This document shows, one piece after another, positions 1-9,707 of a DNA stretch of 41,908 nucleotides. The DNA comes from a virus, in IMG/VR virus record IMGVR_UViG_3300021440_000057, positions 1 through 41,908 of that record; one strand, 5' to 3'. Both the position numbers and the translations under genes were made by a program. How positions within the stretch are numbered: position 1 is the stretch's first letter; every line of letters starts with the position of its first letter. Under the pieces are notes generated by a model. The model did no database searches. It worked only from the letters and a program-made list of their open reading frames with translations, and was not told the DNA's origin.

Positions 1-76
1 TCAAGCTCCATTGACTTCATCGATTGATGCAAGTATGGGTCGCGCAGCTAATCTCCCATTCTTTCCGGGACAATAA
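1..76 (+). CDS. Probable C-terminal end of the portal protein
   Basis: A frame open from base 2 to a TAA at 74-76 encodes 24 residues with no start of its own (QAPLTSSIDASMG, then RAANLPFFPGQ). It is Pro/Ser-rich, like the tail of the portal at the right edge. Joining the edges directly is out of frame. Joining them with a 2-base overlap (shared TC), or with one missing base, gives a continuous frame. The gene at 83 follows with a spacing of 6 bases. This is inferred from frame and composition; the circle itself is not shown. Confidence 0.6.
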   Translation, partial: QAPLTSSIDASMGRAANLPFFPGQ

Positions 77-82
77 AAAATT

Positions 83-403
83 ATGGCTAAAAAAGATATA
101 AAAACAAAAAAAGAAAAGGAATTTGTTCCACTACCAGAAGTCCCAGAGGATGAAGTTGAAAATTCATCTTTTGAAACTCCACAATCTCTAAACCAAAAGA
201 AAATAGCTCTTGCAAATAGTTCATTCGGACCAATCATTATCGAACTAATGAAAGACATCATGCAGAAGGTCCCCATCGTTGGAAAAGACGAATGGGAGAC
301 GGTAAAGAACGCAATCATCATCGACACTTCAAGTACAATGTTGAGAGACATGGTCGATTACTTGGAGGAAATTAAAAGAGGTAGTTTAGCTGGAAAAAAG
401 TAA
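83..403 (+). CDS. Hypothetical protein in head module
   Basis: A 106-aa protein of no recognised family. The first 40 residues are charged and probably disordered (Lys-rich, then Pro/Glu-rich). The rest looks helical, with a short hydrophobic stretch near residues 50-60 (FGPIIIELMKDIMQ). Its TAA at 401-403 overlaps the A of the next gene's ATG by one base, so the two genes are translationally linked. Lying between portal and scaffold, it may be a minor head protein or assembly factor. That is inference only. Confidence 0.7.
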   Translation: MAKKDIKTKKEKEFVPLPEVPEDEVENSSFETPQSLNQKKIALANSSFGPIIIELMKDIMQKVPIVGKDEWETVKNAIIIDTSSTMLRDMVDYLEEIKRGSLAGKK

Positions 404-876
404 TGAAAAAAGCAGTAGAACTTAAAAAGGAAAAATATACTCTACAAGTAAATTATTCCCCAGATGCTATCGAAAAAAAGTTGATGAAATTCATCACTCC
501 GTCCGGTGATGAATTTGAAATATCTGCAGAGGAAATGTCTAGCATTCTTGTTGGACAAGTAAACTCTGAAACATTGGCAGCAACATTTGTGGAAACTGAT
601 CGCGTAAATGTGGTCGAGGTTACACGACAAATTCGTTGTATCGCTGATAAAGATATAAAGAAGGGAGACGAAATTCGATTGGAGTACAAGCATCCATATC
701 CAGTCGAATTTGCACTGATCGAAGCAGCAATGAATGTTGCAAAGATCAATATGGATGTAAAAGTGTTTGAAATAACACACGAATATCTTGATGCGGTGCG
801 TAACAAAATCACACCTCATCAGAAAAAATTTATTACCAAGTTTTACGAATTCTTTAAGAATTTATTTAACAAATAA
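403..876 (+). CDS. Hypothetical protein in head module
   Basis: A 157-aa protein whose family I do not recognise. The N-terminal half is beta-rich with alternating hydrophobic residues. The middle (about residues 75-110, IRCIADKDIKKGDEIRLEY) resembles a small beta-barrel turn. The C-terminal 30 residues are basic and helical (FITKFYEFFKNLFNK). It starts on the last base of the preceding gene's stop codon. A 7-bp hairpin follows at 882-902. Position suggests a head assembly role. Confidence 0.7.
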   Translation: MKKAVELKKEKYTLQVNYSPDAIEKKLMKFITPSGDEFEISAEEMSSILVGQVNSETLAATFVETDRVNVVEVTRQIRCIADKDIKKGDEIRLEYKHPYPVEFALIEAAMNVAKINMDVKVFEITHEYLDAVRNKITPHQKKFITKFYEFFKNLFNK

Positions 877-881
877 GATCC

Positions 882-902
882 CCTGACGACGGGATAGTCG
901 TC
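882..902 (+). promoter_or_regulatory. Hairpin before the 909 gene
   Basis: TGACGAC and GTCGTCA form a perfect 7-bp stem around a GGGATA loop, seven bases before ATG 909. No T-tract follows, so it is not a classical terminator. It may tune translation of 909 or protect the mRNA end. Confidence 0.5.
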
Positions 903-908
903 AATTGT

Positions 909-1484
909 ATGGCATTGACCGAAAATCAAAAGAAAGCGAATAAATTAAAAATTACTTGGACCGAAGATATGTCGGACGAGAAAATCGCTGACCTCATAGC
1001 GCTCGAAGAGGCTAAAATTGAGCAAGAAAAGGAGGAACAAAAAATCCAAAAAGAAAATGAGAAGAAACTAGCCGAAGAAAAAAAGAAGAATCAACTCATT
1101 CTCAAAAATATCGATGGTGAAGACGTGGATGAAAAAGACTACTTCTTCGGTGGCAAGGATAAGGACGGTAAAATGACTTATGCTCCATCATATTTCAACC
1201 GTGTGTGTGGATTACCTGTGGATCGTGAAGACATGCTTGATGTATTCCGAAAAGTTTTCGGCGCAGCAGCATCAGAATTCCTATTCTACAAGTCTGCAAA
1301 CAAGGAAGTTTATATAATCATTGTTCCTCTTTCACGAGCAACTGTGGTTGGTGAATCAGAAGACTCTCTACCGGGAGATTTTCAAAAACATGCGATCTCG
1401 TTTATCGCTGATGGGTCGGTTAATCTTGATACTCTAAAATTGAAGCTCCGAAAAGTGCTTGGATTTTTGAAAAGAAGTGAATAA
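909..1484 (+). CDS. Hypothetical coiled-coil protein in head module
   Basis: A 191-aa protein. Residues 1-35 resemble a small helix-extension-helix motif (NKLKITWTEDMSDEKIADLI). A strongly charged Glu/Lys coiled coil follows at about residues 35-70. A compact C-terminal domain (about 85-190) contains the hydrophobic strand EVYIIIVPLSRATV. Helix-extension-helix plus coiled coil is common in minor phage virion and packaging proteins, but I cannot name the family. It is preceded by a hairpin and followed by a promoter-like site at 1489-1517. Confidence 0.72.
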   Translation: MALTENQKKANKLKITWTEDMSDEKIADLIALEEAKIEQEKEEQKIQKENEKKLAEEKKKNQLILKNIDGEDVDEKDYFFGGKDKDGKMTYAPSYFNRVCGLPVDREDMLDVFRKVFGAAASEFLFYKSANKEVYIIIVPLSRATVVGESEDSLPGDFQKHAISFIADGSVNLDTLKLKLRKVLGFLKRSE

Positions 1485-1488
1485 TAAT

Positions 1489-1517
1489 TTGCGTTCTTTT
1501 TTAGATAGTATTACAAT
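1489..1517 (+). promoter_or_regulatory. Putative sigma70-like promoter for scaffold/capsid genes
   Basis: TTGCGT at 1489-1494, a 17-base spacer, then TACAAT at 1512-1517. It lies in the longest gap of this gene block. It would give a leader of about 40 nt before ATG 1565, containing a small inverted repeat (ATCGT at 1529-1533, ACGAT at 1543-1547). Confidence 0.5.
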
Positions 1518-1564
1518 TATAAGTAACCATCGTCGCCGTGCAACGATATGCATAGGATAGCCAT

Positions 1565-2467
1565 ATGGAACCAGAAAACATTCAACCTGAAATAAATGAT
1601 GAAGCAGCTCTCGATGCCGAGATTCTCGCTTCCATTGAATCAGTACGCGCTGGAAATGAGTTGGCACCAGAAGTGCCAGCCAAGCCAGAAGCAGAGAAAG
1701 GAAAGGAGACTCCTCCTACCCCACCTGCTCCTGCGGAGGATCCCAGCACACCTCCAGCTGAAAAGAAGGAAGATGGGTACGAGTTTCGAATCCCTAACAA
1801 GGGCAAGTTCGAATCAGATGAAGCCTACGAAAAACGTATTGAGCTTCTCGATCTCGTAAAGCAGCGAAAGCAAGCAACCACTCCTGAAAAGAAGCAAGAA
1901 CTGTCAGAACGAATCAATACTGCTAAGGGGCAACTCCGCAATATTGGTAAGAATGACAGAATTAATAACCCGCTTAATCCGGATGTAGATCCAAATAAGC
2001 CGGCTATAGAGGAGGATCCTGCTCTAGCAGCGGACCTAGCTCGTGCAAAAGAGCTTGGTATCGCTACTAAAGACGATATTGCTGAAATTATTCAGCAAGA
2101 TCGAATCCAAAGAGAAACGAAAGGTACACTTGATACTTTTGTCGGAAGACACGAAGAATTAAAGGACCCAGATATTCTCGAAGTATTCTTTGATTTCGTC
2201 GATGCTAACTACAATTGGCAAGGCAAAACAGGGAAGGAGCTGATGACAGTTCTTGAGCTTGCTAAAGAAGCAATGTTCAAACCTTCTGAAACTATCGAAG
2301 AACGTGTTCTCAAAGGAGCGGATGTAGCAGAGAAAGTAAACGCTATGCAATTCCCCGGTGGAACGCAAACACGTCAAGACTTCTCACCAGAAATGCGCAG
2401 ATCTATTGATGAAATGAAAGCAACTGGTATGTCCGAAGAAAAGGCAATCCAACTCTTAACGGATTAA
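1565..2467 (+). CDS. Putative capsid scaffolding protein
   Basis: A 300-aa acidic protein directly upstream of the decoration-like and major capsid genes, the standard place for a scaffold. Residues 1-75 are Pro/Glu/Ala-rich and likely disordered. A central helical, charged region follows (about 75-210), and the C-terminus ends in a short helix (SEEKAIQLLTD). No serine protease motif is visible, so it is probably a plain scaffold rather than a protease-scaffold fusion. A second ATG at 1548 is out of frame and leads to a short dead end. Confidence 0.72.
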   Translation: MEPENIQPEINDEAALDAEILASIESVRAGNELAPEVPAKPEAEKGKETPPTPPAPAEDPSTPPAEKKEDGYEFRIPNKGKFESDEAYEKRIELLDLVKQRKQATTPEKKQELSERINTAKGQLRNIGKNDRINNPLNPDVDPNKPAIEEDPALAADLARAKELGIATKDDIAEIIQQDRIQRETKGTLDTFVGRHEELKDPDILEVFFDFVDANYNWQGKTGKELMTVLELAKEAMFKPSETIEERVLKGADVAEKVNAMQFPGGTQTRQDFSPEMRRSIDEMKATGMSEEKAIQLLTD

Positions 2468-2492
2468 TAATTTCTACGTCTAAAATAACGAT

Positions 2493-2906
2493 ATGAGTTT
2501 TCTTCAAGCAATTTTGAAAAACCCTACTCGTTCACTCAAGCTCGTTCCAAAAGGCACTTCAACTGTCATTACGAACGGATATGTATTAGAATGGTCATCA
2601 GGTCTTGCGATCTTAGGATCATCTTCAACTACTCGTCCAAACGTAATCGGTGTGGCTAATGGAGCAGTAGCAGCAGCAGAAGCGCTTGCGCAATGTTCTG
2701 TAATTGAGCCGTTCGAGAAGGATGTGTGGATCGTTGATTCAACAAACAATTCCAACGCTGCCCATAATGGTCAGTTGATGGTATTGGGAGCTAATGGCGG
2801 AATCGTAAACAACACAGGTACCACTGATACAGCTGGTATTGTGCAACAGGTCGGCGTTTACGGATCAGCCTCTGACAAGAAAATTCTTGTTCAGTTTATT
2901 CAGTAA
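2493..2906 (+). CDS. Putative capsid decoration protein
   Basis: A 137-aa small, beta-rich, Gly/Ala/Ser/Thr/Val-rich protein just before the major capsid gene. Composition, size and position match trimeric head-decoration (cement) proteins that stabilise mature capsids. The protein opens with a basic segment (LKNPTRSLKLVPKGTSTV) followed by many short strands. No motif identifies the exact family. ATG follows ACGAT with no Shine-Dalgarno. Confidence 0.6.
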   Translation: MSFLQAILKNPTRSLKLVPKGTSTVITNGYVLEWSSGLAILGSSSTTRPNVIGVANGAVAAAEALAQCSVIEPFEKDVWIVDSTNNSNAAHNGQLMVLGANGGIVNNTGTTDTAGIVQQVGVYGSASDKKILVQFIQ

Positions 2907-2927
2907 TAACTAATCGAGTCATAATAT

Positions 2928-3965
2928 ATGTACGGTACAATTAATGATTACGCAGTAATCGTAAACAATGTTCTCAAGCATATCGCTCCAAAAGTTGCTC
3001 CACGTGTTCGTTCTGAATACTTAGACTTCATGTTTAAGGTGGAAGACAACCAGCGAATCTATTCTGATACTGGGGTAACCGGTCTCGGAATGGCGGAAAT
3101 CATCCCCGATGGTGCGGTTGGTGTTTCTGATGCTCCAATTCAAGGGTTCTCAAAGAACTACACACAGATGCACTTCACCAAGAAGGTGCGTCTAACATTC
3201 CAATCTAACTTCTTCCTCTTCGAAAGTCCTGCGGCTAAAATCAAAGGTGCTGTGAAGAACAAAGTGTTAGAAGGAAAAGATGCTATTGAGCACGCAAAGA
3301 ACTACCTAGCGCAGTCTCTTCTTGCTCAAGGTTTCGGTACTTCATTCACATGGGTGCCTATCAACCAAGTAGGTACTCCTACATCAATCTCAACAGTTGG
3401 TGCAGACGCAGTTGCTTACTGGTCAGCTACTCACCCAAGTGAAGACGGTGGACCAACATGGTCAAACGTCATCGTGGACGTGGTTCCATCACCACAATTC
3501 ACTTACTCTTCATTACTTGCGGCTCGTCGCCAACAGTCATTGAAGAAAGATGGTCGTCAAATGCCATTGATGTCAAATCTCGATACACTTGTGTGTCGTT
3601 CTGGTTCCATCACAGCGCAGTTTGCGAAGACTATCAAGGGTACTATTGATAAAGGTCTTGCTCCTCAACAGACAAACCTCTTCAATAATGCTCCAGCTAC
3701 AGATACCTTCAAGGTTGTAGAACTTGGTGTATACCAAAACCTCGGACTTGATGGATTGATGTGGGGTATGTTCGACTCAAACATGATGAACCAAGATTAC
3801 GGATTCCTTTACATCGAAGCACTTGCTACTCGTGCAGAGCCAGCAGTAATCGATCTTCTTGGAAACCAAGATCTAGTTCTCAACTTCAACTCTCTTGCAG
3901 TTTTGGGTGCATCTGACCTTCGTGGTTGGATGTGGTCAGCCGGAAACGGTACATCTGCTGGATAG
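2928..3965 (+). CDS. Major capsid protein
   Basis: A 345-aa protein of typical length for a HK97-fold capsid subunit. Features include an N-terminal helix, a long acidic and Gly-containing segment around residues 45-75, and a central helix (about 108-130). A loop with ATHPSEDGGPTWSN at about 167-180 and a C-terminal beta-rich domain ending in WMWSAGNGTSAG follow. It lies after scaffold and decoration genes and is followed by a strong UUCG-capped hairpin, as expected for an abundant late mRNA. Fold assignment is from position, length and pattern. Confidence 0.85.
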   Translation: MYGTINDYAVIVNNVLKHIAPKVAPRVRSEYLDFMFKVEDNQRIYSDTGVTGLGMAEIIPDGAVGVSDAPIQGFSKNYTQMHFTKKVRLTFQSNFFLFESPAAKIKGAVKNKVLEGKDAIEHAKNYLAQSLLAQGFGTSFTWVPINQVGTPTSISTVGADAVAYWSATHPSEDGGPTWSNVIVDVVPSPQFTYSSLLAARRQQSLKKDGRQMPLMSNLDTLVCRSGSITAQFAKTIKGTIDKGLAPQQTNLFNNAPATDTFKVVELGVYQNLGLDGLMWGMFDSNMMNQDYGFLYIEALATRAEPAVIDLLGNQDLVLNFNSLAVLGASDLRGWMWSAGNGTSAG

Positions 3966-3978
3966 TCGTCGTAGTCTA

Positions 3979-4021
3979 TCTACCGGGTACCTCCTTTCGA
4001 GGGGGTGCCTCAATAGGTAGA
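3979..4021 (+). promoter_or_regulatory. UUCG-capped hairpin after the capsid gene
   Basis: GGTACCTCCT (3986-3995) pairs over ten bases with AGGGGGTGCC (4000-4009), using two G-U pairs, around a TTCG tetraloop. TCTACC (3979-3984) and GGTAGA (4016-4021) form an outer stem. No immediate T-run follows, so this is more likely an attenuator, processing or stability element that raises capsid mRNA over downstream genes than a full terminator. Confidence 0.7.
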
Positions 4022-4059
4022 CCTACCTAACATTATTAAGCTAATTTTTTATAACAAAT

Positions 4060-4416
4060 ATGTTACAAGACGCACATTCAAGGAAAGTCTCGATCCCAGT
4101 AACTGCTCCTGTAGGTGATACAGTCATCATTCTTGCAGAAGCCGTAACAGGAAACTTCGACCACTGGACTTATGTTCACGAATTGATTGGAGATCTTGCT
4201 GCAACAGGCACTCTTGCTGTCGTAGCTATCAACCAAGCAGCCGCAGAGCGAATTCTCGCTACATTCAACCTCGACGCAGGTCAGGGATTGACTGAACAGG
4301 ATGAACCGGGTGAAGACAATCGTCCTCGCTTTGAATTCTTCCCGGGTGAAGATGTTGTCCTTCGTGTTACAGGTGGATCATTCATTGGTTCAGCACATTA
4401 CTCAATAAGACAATAA
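4060..4416 (+). CDS. Hypothetical small structural protein
   Basis: A 118-aa beta-rich protein immediately downstream of the capsid gene. Segments such as KVSIPVTAPVGDTVIILAE and DVVLRVTGGSFIGSAHYSI suggest a single beta-sandwich. It lacks membrane segments and cysteines. A virion surface or head-completion role fits its place, but no family is recognised. ATG follows an A/T-rich stretch ending CAAAT. Confidence 0.65.
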   Translation: MLQDAHSRKVSIPVTAPVGDTVIILAEAVTGNFDHWTYVHELIGDLAATGTLAVVAINQAAAERILATFNLDAGQGLTEQDEPGEDNRPRFEFFPGEDVVLRVTGGSFIGSAHYSIRQ

Positions 4417-4421
4417 ATTCT

Positions 4422-5060
4422 ATGGAAGAAATCACCCCAGCTCAAAAAAAACAACTCGAAGCATGGGCAACCCGTAGGGATGAGATTCTCGGGGAGATTT
4501 CTCGACTCGATACTGAAAAGGAAGAAAAGATTAAGCGAAATGCCGAACTCAATGCTTCAAATACAGATGTCGAGACTCGTATCAATCAAGGATTAGGTAG
4601 GTTACAAGAGATTGATCGACAGGAAGCTGAACGAGCAAAATATGTCTCACGCGAAGTTGCTGCTCTCGAATCACAAAAGACTGAACTTCAATCTGAAGTT
4701 AATGGTCTCAAACAAGTTATCGTAGGTCTTATTTCTAAAAGAGATGATCTCACTCTTAATGTTGAAACTCTCACGCTTGTACATGGGAAGGTTTTTGATC
4801 GTACCGCAGCACTCGAAACGCTTGTGGATCATGTTTCCCGTGTAACAGGAGAAAGTGTCACAATAATTGAAAAATGTCTCGCACTTGTGAAAGATAGTGC
4901 TGATGAAATTGTCGCTGTGAACAAAAAGAATGTTGCAGAATCGATGATAATCATCGAAAAATTGCCACGAGCGATGATGGAATACCGTCGTCCGATTATT
5001 CCAGGTCGAACGGTAGTAAGTAAGCGTTCACCTATTATCAATAGCGAAGAGGGTCAATAA
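4422..5060 (+). CDS. Coiled-coil structural protein
   Basis: A 212-aa protein with almost continuous heptad-like charge and leucine patterning from residue 5 to about 115 ([18 protein letters not shown], and later [17 protein letters not shown]). A helical C-terminal part ends in a basic tail. It sits five bases after the preceding gene and one base before the collagen-like fibre gene. It may be a stalk or attachment factor for the fibre. It has no recognised family. Confidence 0.7.
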   Translation: MEEITPAQKKQLEAWATRRDEILGEISRLDTEKEEKIKRNAELNASNTDVETRINQGLGRLQEIDRQEAERAKYVSREVAALESQKTELQSEVNGLKQVIVGLISKRDDLTLNVETLTLVHGKVFDRTAALETLVDHVSRVTGESVTIIEKCLALVKDSADEIVAVNKKNVAESMIIIEKLPRAMMEYRRPIIPGRTVVSKRSPIINSEEGQ

Positions 5061-5061
5061 T

Positions 5062-6288
<1,227 letters not shown>

Positions 6289-6291
6289 GAT

Positions 6292-6564
6292 ATGGAGAAT
6301 GATTACAAAGAAAAAAATTTGTTCCGACAGATGCTCGATTCAGAAGCGACACGCACAGTGGCGATTGTGGTTGCTGTGTTTAGTATCGCTGGCTCTTATT
6401 TTTCTATTACGAAAGACATTGCATTGATTCAGGCAAGCATTTCGAATATAAATACCAACCATGAAGCTCACATCCAAGACATTATGCAGGAATTGAAAGA
6501 CCAAAAATCTGAGATTCTCGACCTTCAGAGGCAAATCTTAATCATTAGCACTCAAAAACAATAA
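6292..6564 (+). CDS. Small membrane/coiled-coil protein of the lysis cassette
   Basis: A 90-aa protein with a short polar N-terminus and one transmembrane segment at about residues 22-40 (VAIVVAVFSIAGSYFSI). A long heptad-patterned helix follows to the end (IQDIMQELKDQKSEILDLQ). It lies two bases before the endolysin gene. Layout and context resemble XhlA-type or Rz-like lysis accessory proteins. The exact role (holin partner, spanin-like or virion anchor) cannot be set from sequence alone. Confidence 0.65.
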   Translation: MENDYKEKNLFRQMLDSEATRTVAIVVAVFSIAGSYFSITKDIALIQASISNINTNHEAHIQDIMQELKDQKSEILDLQRQILIISTQKQ

Positions 6565-6565
6565 T

Positions 6566-7678
6566 ATGAAAATTCTCATCATCACAAACAATGTAAAAAA
6601 TCTCGATGCTATGAAGCAAGGTCTTGAAATTGCCAAGGACCACGCTGCGACTATTGGGATTAATTTTGATTTTTATTTTAAAGATTCTACGAAGCAATTT
6701 ACTGGTGTTACTTTCAATAACCAAGCTGTAGGATCTGGTGCTTGTGTAAAACCAGAAGAGATTCTGGCGGAAGTTGATGGCTCTTATAAGATTGCTTGTT
6801 TGATTTTTGATTGGGATAAAGTGTCTCCAAAACCAACAAATCCTGTGCAATCGCCTATTTTAAAGAATGGATGCAACCCAATACAAATCCCTGAAAATTG
6901 GTACAACGGATATCCAGAGGTGCTTTCTGACTATCTATTGCACGAGATTTGTCATAGTGGATATTTCTTTGCAAACAATGTTGCTGGAGACCAGACTCAC
7001 GCATATCCTCCTGAATTTAGCCAAAAGCAAAAGTGGGAGTATTACATTTATCTTTTGACTTCTTTGAAGCCATATTTGGAACAGCCAACTACTATTCCTG
7101 TGATTATTGATCCGACTCTTCGAAAAGGAGACAGACGTGAAGAAGTAAAAACCCTGCAACAGATTTTGAAAACAAAAGGATTTTACACTTACGGTTTTAT
7201 AACTGGCTACTTTGGTCCAATTACTGATACTGCGGTACGAGCTTTCCAAAAGTCCAAAGGACTCTTTATTGATGGTGTTGTAGGTCCGAGAACTTGGACT
7301 GAACTAAAAAAAAAGCCATCTCTCCTTGATGTACTGATAAAAGTCGAATCTAATGGCGATGACAATGCTATTGGAGATCTTACATTGGTGAACAAGGCAT
7401 ACGGATGCCTTCAAATCAGACAAGGAGTATGTGATGATGTAAATAGAAAGTTTGGCACAAAGTATAAGGCGCAAGATTGTTTAGGAAATCGAGCTGTATC
7501 TATCGATATTTGGAATAAATATTGGATCGTCTATGCTGATAAAATCACGGACGAAGATAAAGCAAAAACTTGGAACGGTGGTCCGGGATGGAAACAATTC
7601 TACGGAAAACCGGGAAAAGAACAGTACACAAAAAACCTCGATATTTATTGGGGGAAGGTCAAGTCATTATTAAAGTAA
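6566..7678 (+). CDS. Three-domain endolysin: metallopeptidase, PG-binding, lysozyme-like
   Basis: A 370-aa cell-wall lytic enzyme. Residues 1-170 form a domain with a zinc-peptidase motif HEICH at 126-130, followed by D142 and H145 as possible third ligands. Residues 183-248 are a PG_binding_1 repeat (LRKGDRREEVKTLQQIL, then GYFGPITDTAVRAFQ and DGVVGPRTW). Residues 251-369 look like a transglycosylase/lysozyme domain with candidate catalytic Glu261 (KVESNGDDNAIGD) and the AYGCLQIRQGVCDDVN stretch. Adjacent membrane-protein genes support a lysis role. The combination of peptide-cutting and glycan-cutting domains around a central wall-binding domain is unusual. No signal peptide is visible, so a holin is needed. 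Confidence 0.85.
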   Translation: MKILIITNNVKNLDAMKQGLEIAKDHAATIGINFDFYFKDSTKQFTGVTFNNQAVGSGACVKPEEILAEVDGSYKIACLIFDWDKVSPKPTNPVQSPILKNGCNPIQIPENWYNGYPEVLSDYLLHEICHSGYFFANNVAGDQTHAYPPEFSQKQKWEYYIYLLTSLKPYLEQPTTIPVIIDPTLRKGDRREEVKTLQQILKTKGFYTYGFITGYFGPITDTAVRAFQKSKGLFIDGVVGPRTWTELKKKPSLLDVLIKVESNGDDNAIGDLTLVNKAYGCLQIRQGVCDDVNRKFGTKYKAQDCLGNRAVSIDIWNKYWIVYADKITDEDKAKTWNGGPGWKQFYGKPGKEQYTKNLDIYWGKVKSLLK

Positions 7679-7690
7679 TAGTATATTTGT

Positions 7691-7909
7691 ATGAATAAAC
7701 AAACAGTAAAAAAACATCTTATCAGTGCAGCAATCACATTCGTAGCGACGTTTGCGTTCTTTTTCTGCGGAATGATTGTAAATAGTGATTTTAATTTTAG
7801 TAAAGACGCTTTTTACGCAGCAAGTCTTGGTGCGTTGATAGCCGCTGTTCGAGCTTTGGCTAAAATTATCTATGAAGCAGCAGCCCAACTTTTGTCTTCT
7901 GGAGAATAA
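7691..7909 (+). CDS. Putative holin
   Basis: A 72-aa protein with two predicted membrane segments, about residues 9-29 (HLISAAITFVATFAFFFCGM) and 42-62 (FYAASLGALIAAVRALAKII). The N-terminus is basic and the tail is polar. Size, topology and position directly after the endolysin fit a small class II-type holin that permeabilises the membrane for endolysin release. No family motif is recognised. Confidence 0.7.
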   Translation: MNKQTVKKHLISAAITFVATFAFFFCGMIVNSDFNFSKDAFYAASLGALIAAVRALAKIIYEAAAQLLSSGE

Positions 7910-7920
7910 TAAGATACAAT
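7892..7920 (+). promoter_or_regulatory. Putative promoter giving a leaderless mRNA for 7927
   Basis: TTGTCT at 7892-7897, a 17-base spacer, then TACAAT at 7915-7920. Only six bases (TAATAT) separate the -10 box from ATG 7927, so a transcript starting 7 nt after the -10 would begin at or next to the start codon. Confidence 0.6.
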
Positions 7921-7926
7921 TAATAT

Positions 7927-9315
7927 ATGTTTCCACAAATTGTTATAAAGCATAGTATAGGAAATATGATCTCCATACCAAACCAGCTGGAGTCTAAGGT
8001 TTTTACCTATATTTCATCTAATTTGCTGATCGGCGTAACAGCCGTACCTGTGGACAATGCGATTGATTTTACCGCCGGATCAATCATTCTTCTTCTTTCA
8101 AGTCTCGGAGCAGAAAACTGTGAATTTGCATATGCATCAGCTCATACTGATTTAAACTTTACTGTTACTGCGACAAAGCAACCACACAATCGTGGAGATT
8201 TGGTTCAGCAAATGGCTTACGACCAAATTTCTATCTACAAATCTTCTACTATTGACGGGTCATATGCTCTATTGTCTACTCAAAATATGCAAGTTACACA
8301 GCAAAATACTGTGGTACTTGATACTGCTGGGCTTTCAACAGATTATTACAAAGTACAATGGAAAAATTCTGTAACAAGTGATGTGTCAGCATTTTCTGAA
8401 CCTATAAGCGTTCTTGCTTATCCAGAAAACTCTGTAGCGAATATCATTTATCCTGTTATTAGTGCTATGGGTGTTTCTGAAAATGACCCAAAAATCACTA
8501 CAGCATTCTTGATAAAATCAGTTGATGATGCTCGTAAGTTTGCTCAAATGAAACTGTACGGAATTCGTCATGCGTGGCTTGAAAAGTTTGAACATCCAGA
8601 AAAAGTTTTAGCTGGTAACAACTTTATTGATCTCCCAACTGATATCGATTTTAGTGATACCGACCGATCAATTCTTGCGGCTAGATTTCTTCTTGGAAAT
8701 GTCCTCGCTCCATTTAACCTCCGGTACATTGATAAAAGGTCTTGGAACCAAGTATCTTTCAATGTGCAGGGAGGAATCAATGCACTCGATGCAAGTATCG
8801 GTGCAACAACCCTGACGTTGGATAGTGTCGGAGATTTCTTCGGTGGTAGTCCGGGTGTGGCATATGTTGCTACAACTGATTATGACCAAGTAATCATGCA
8901 AATCGAATATACTGGCTTAGATCCCGTAACGAACCAATTAACGGGCGTTACGGGTGTAACCAGAGCTATTCCAGCTGGAACTCGGGTTTGGTCGAGACCG
9001 ACGATAGCGCAACCTATTTTTTATACAGTTTACGAAGGTAAGTTGTATTTCAATAGTTTGATTCCTGATTCAATGCAGGGGAATAATCTTTATATCGATT
9101 ATTATAAAAAGCTTGATAAGGTAACGGATCTCTATCAAGAGCTTCCCGAGCCTTATAGAGAGATTTATAAATGGTACTTGAAGTATGCTATTAAATATCG
9201 TAAAGATATTACGTTGAGCGACAGTGATCCCGACTTGAAAAAGTTTGGTGATTTGCTACAAGCGCTCTTCAATAATTTGTATACAGGTCAAGCTACAACC
9301 ATTGAAACTTATTAG
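7927..9315 (+). CDS. Tail/adaptor-like structural protein with Fn3-like domain
   Basis: A 462-aa virion protein. Residues 75-160 look like a fibronectin type III-like fold (DQISIYKSSTIDGSYAL, then YYKVQWKN). The middle is mixed alpha/beta. The C-terminal 60 residues are helical and charged (LPEPYREIYKWYLKYAIKY), resembling head-tail adaptor or completion proteins. An embedded segment at about 275-345 (LDASIGATTLTLDSVGDF) is a typical beta module of phage structural proteins. It may connect portal to nozzle or belong to the tail tip. It has its own leaderless-type promoter. Confidence 0.65.
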   Translation: MFPQIVIKHSIGNMISIPNQLESKVFTYISSNLLIGVTAVPVDNAIDFTAGSIILLLSSLGAENCEFAYASAHTDLNFTVTATKQPHNRGDLVQQMAYDQISIYKSSTIDGSYALLSTQNMQVTQQNTVVLDTAGLSTDYYKVQWKNSVTSDVSAFSEPISVLAYPENSVANIIYPVISAMGVSENDPKITTAFLIKSVDDARKFAQMKLYGIRHAWLEKFEHPEKVLAGNNFIDLPTDIDFSDTDRSILAARFLLGNVLAPFNLRYIDKRSWNQVSFNVQGGINALDASIGATTLTLDSVGDFFGGSPGVAYVATTDYDQVIMQIEYTGLDPVTNQLTGVTGVTRAIPAGTRVWSRPTIAQPIFYTVYEGKLYFNSLIPDSMQGNNLYIDYYKKLDKVTDLYQELPEPYREIYKWYLKYAIKYRKDITLSDSDPDLKKFGDLLQALFNNLYTGQATTIETY

Positions 9316-9317
9316 AC

Positions 9318-9341
9318 TAAACGGCTTGCAACCTACTGCAT
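9318..9341 (+). promoter_or_regulatory. Copy 1 of a perfect 24-bp element 6 nt before an ATG
   Basis: The 24 bases here (core CGGCTTGCAACCTACTGCAT) are identical to the minus-strand sequence at 30831-30808. In both places exactly six further bases precede the ATG. The copy covers the end of the intergenic gap after the 7927 gene. A shared 5' leader, a protein-binding site or a translation enhancer are possible. Confidence 0.8.
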
Positions 9342-9347
9342 TGAAGT

Positions 9348-9692
9348 ATGGGTTACACACAACCACGAATTTCAAACATGAACATCCTTGAAGCAACTCC
9401 AGTTGAGCAGTATGTAATTTCTGCAACAATTGATTCAGCGTCTGCTCTTCCAGATGGAGCTACCTATGCAGGTATCTTTATCCCGGGAGCATCTTTGATC
9501 ATCATTGCTGGTGCTGCTGCTGGTACATATTCAAACACTGGTACAACCGCAGTTCCTGCGTTTACAGCAGTTGTTGAAGGTGTTACTGGTGCAACTGGTC
9601 CTACAGGTGCCACAGGCGCAACAGGTCCTACTGGCGCAACAGGAGCGACTGGTGCTACCGGAGCAACAGGTCCTACTGGTCCTACTGCATAG
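9348..9692 (+). CDS. Short collagen-like protein
   Basis: A 114-aa protein with an N-terminal beta-rich domain of about 75 residues ([20 protein letters not shown]). The C-terminal tail is made of Gly-Ala/Pro-Thr triplets at about 76-113. The tail repeats match those of the 408-aa fibre at protein and codon level, so the two may share ancestry or assemble together. The start is the ATG at 9348, six bases after the 24-bp shared element. It is probably a small virion fibre or decoration protein. Confidence 0.72.
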   Translation: MGYTQPRISNMNILEATPVEQYVISATIDSASALPDGATYAGIFIPGASLIIIAGAAAGTYSNTGTTAVPAFTAVVEGVTGATGPTGATGATGPTGATGATGATGATGPTGPTA

Positions 9693-9707
9693 CAGTTGGT
9701 CTTCATA

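Noticed and set aside
1-351. Minus-strand ORF over the first two plus-strand genes
   Set aside because: It lies antisense to coupled late genes, and its composition reflects the complement of their codons.
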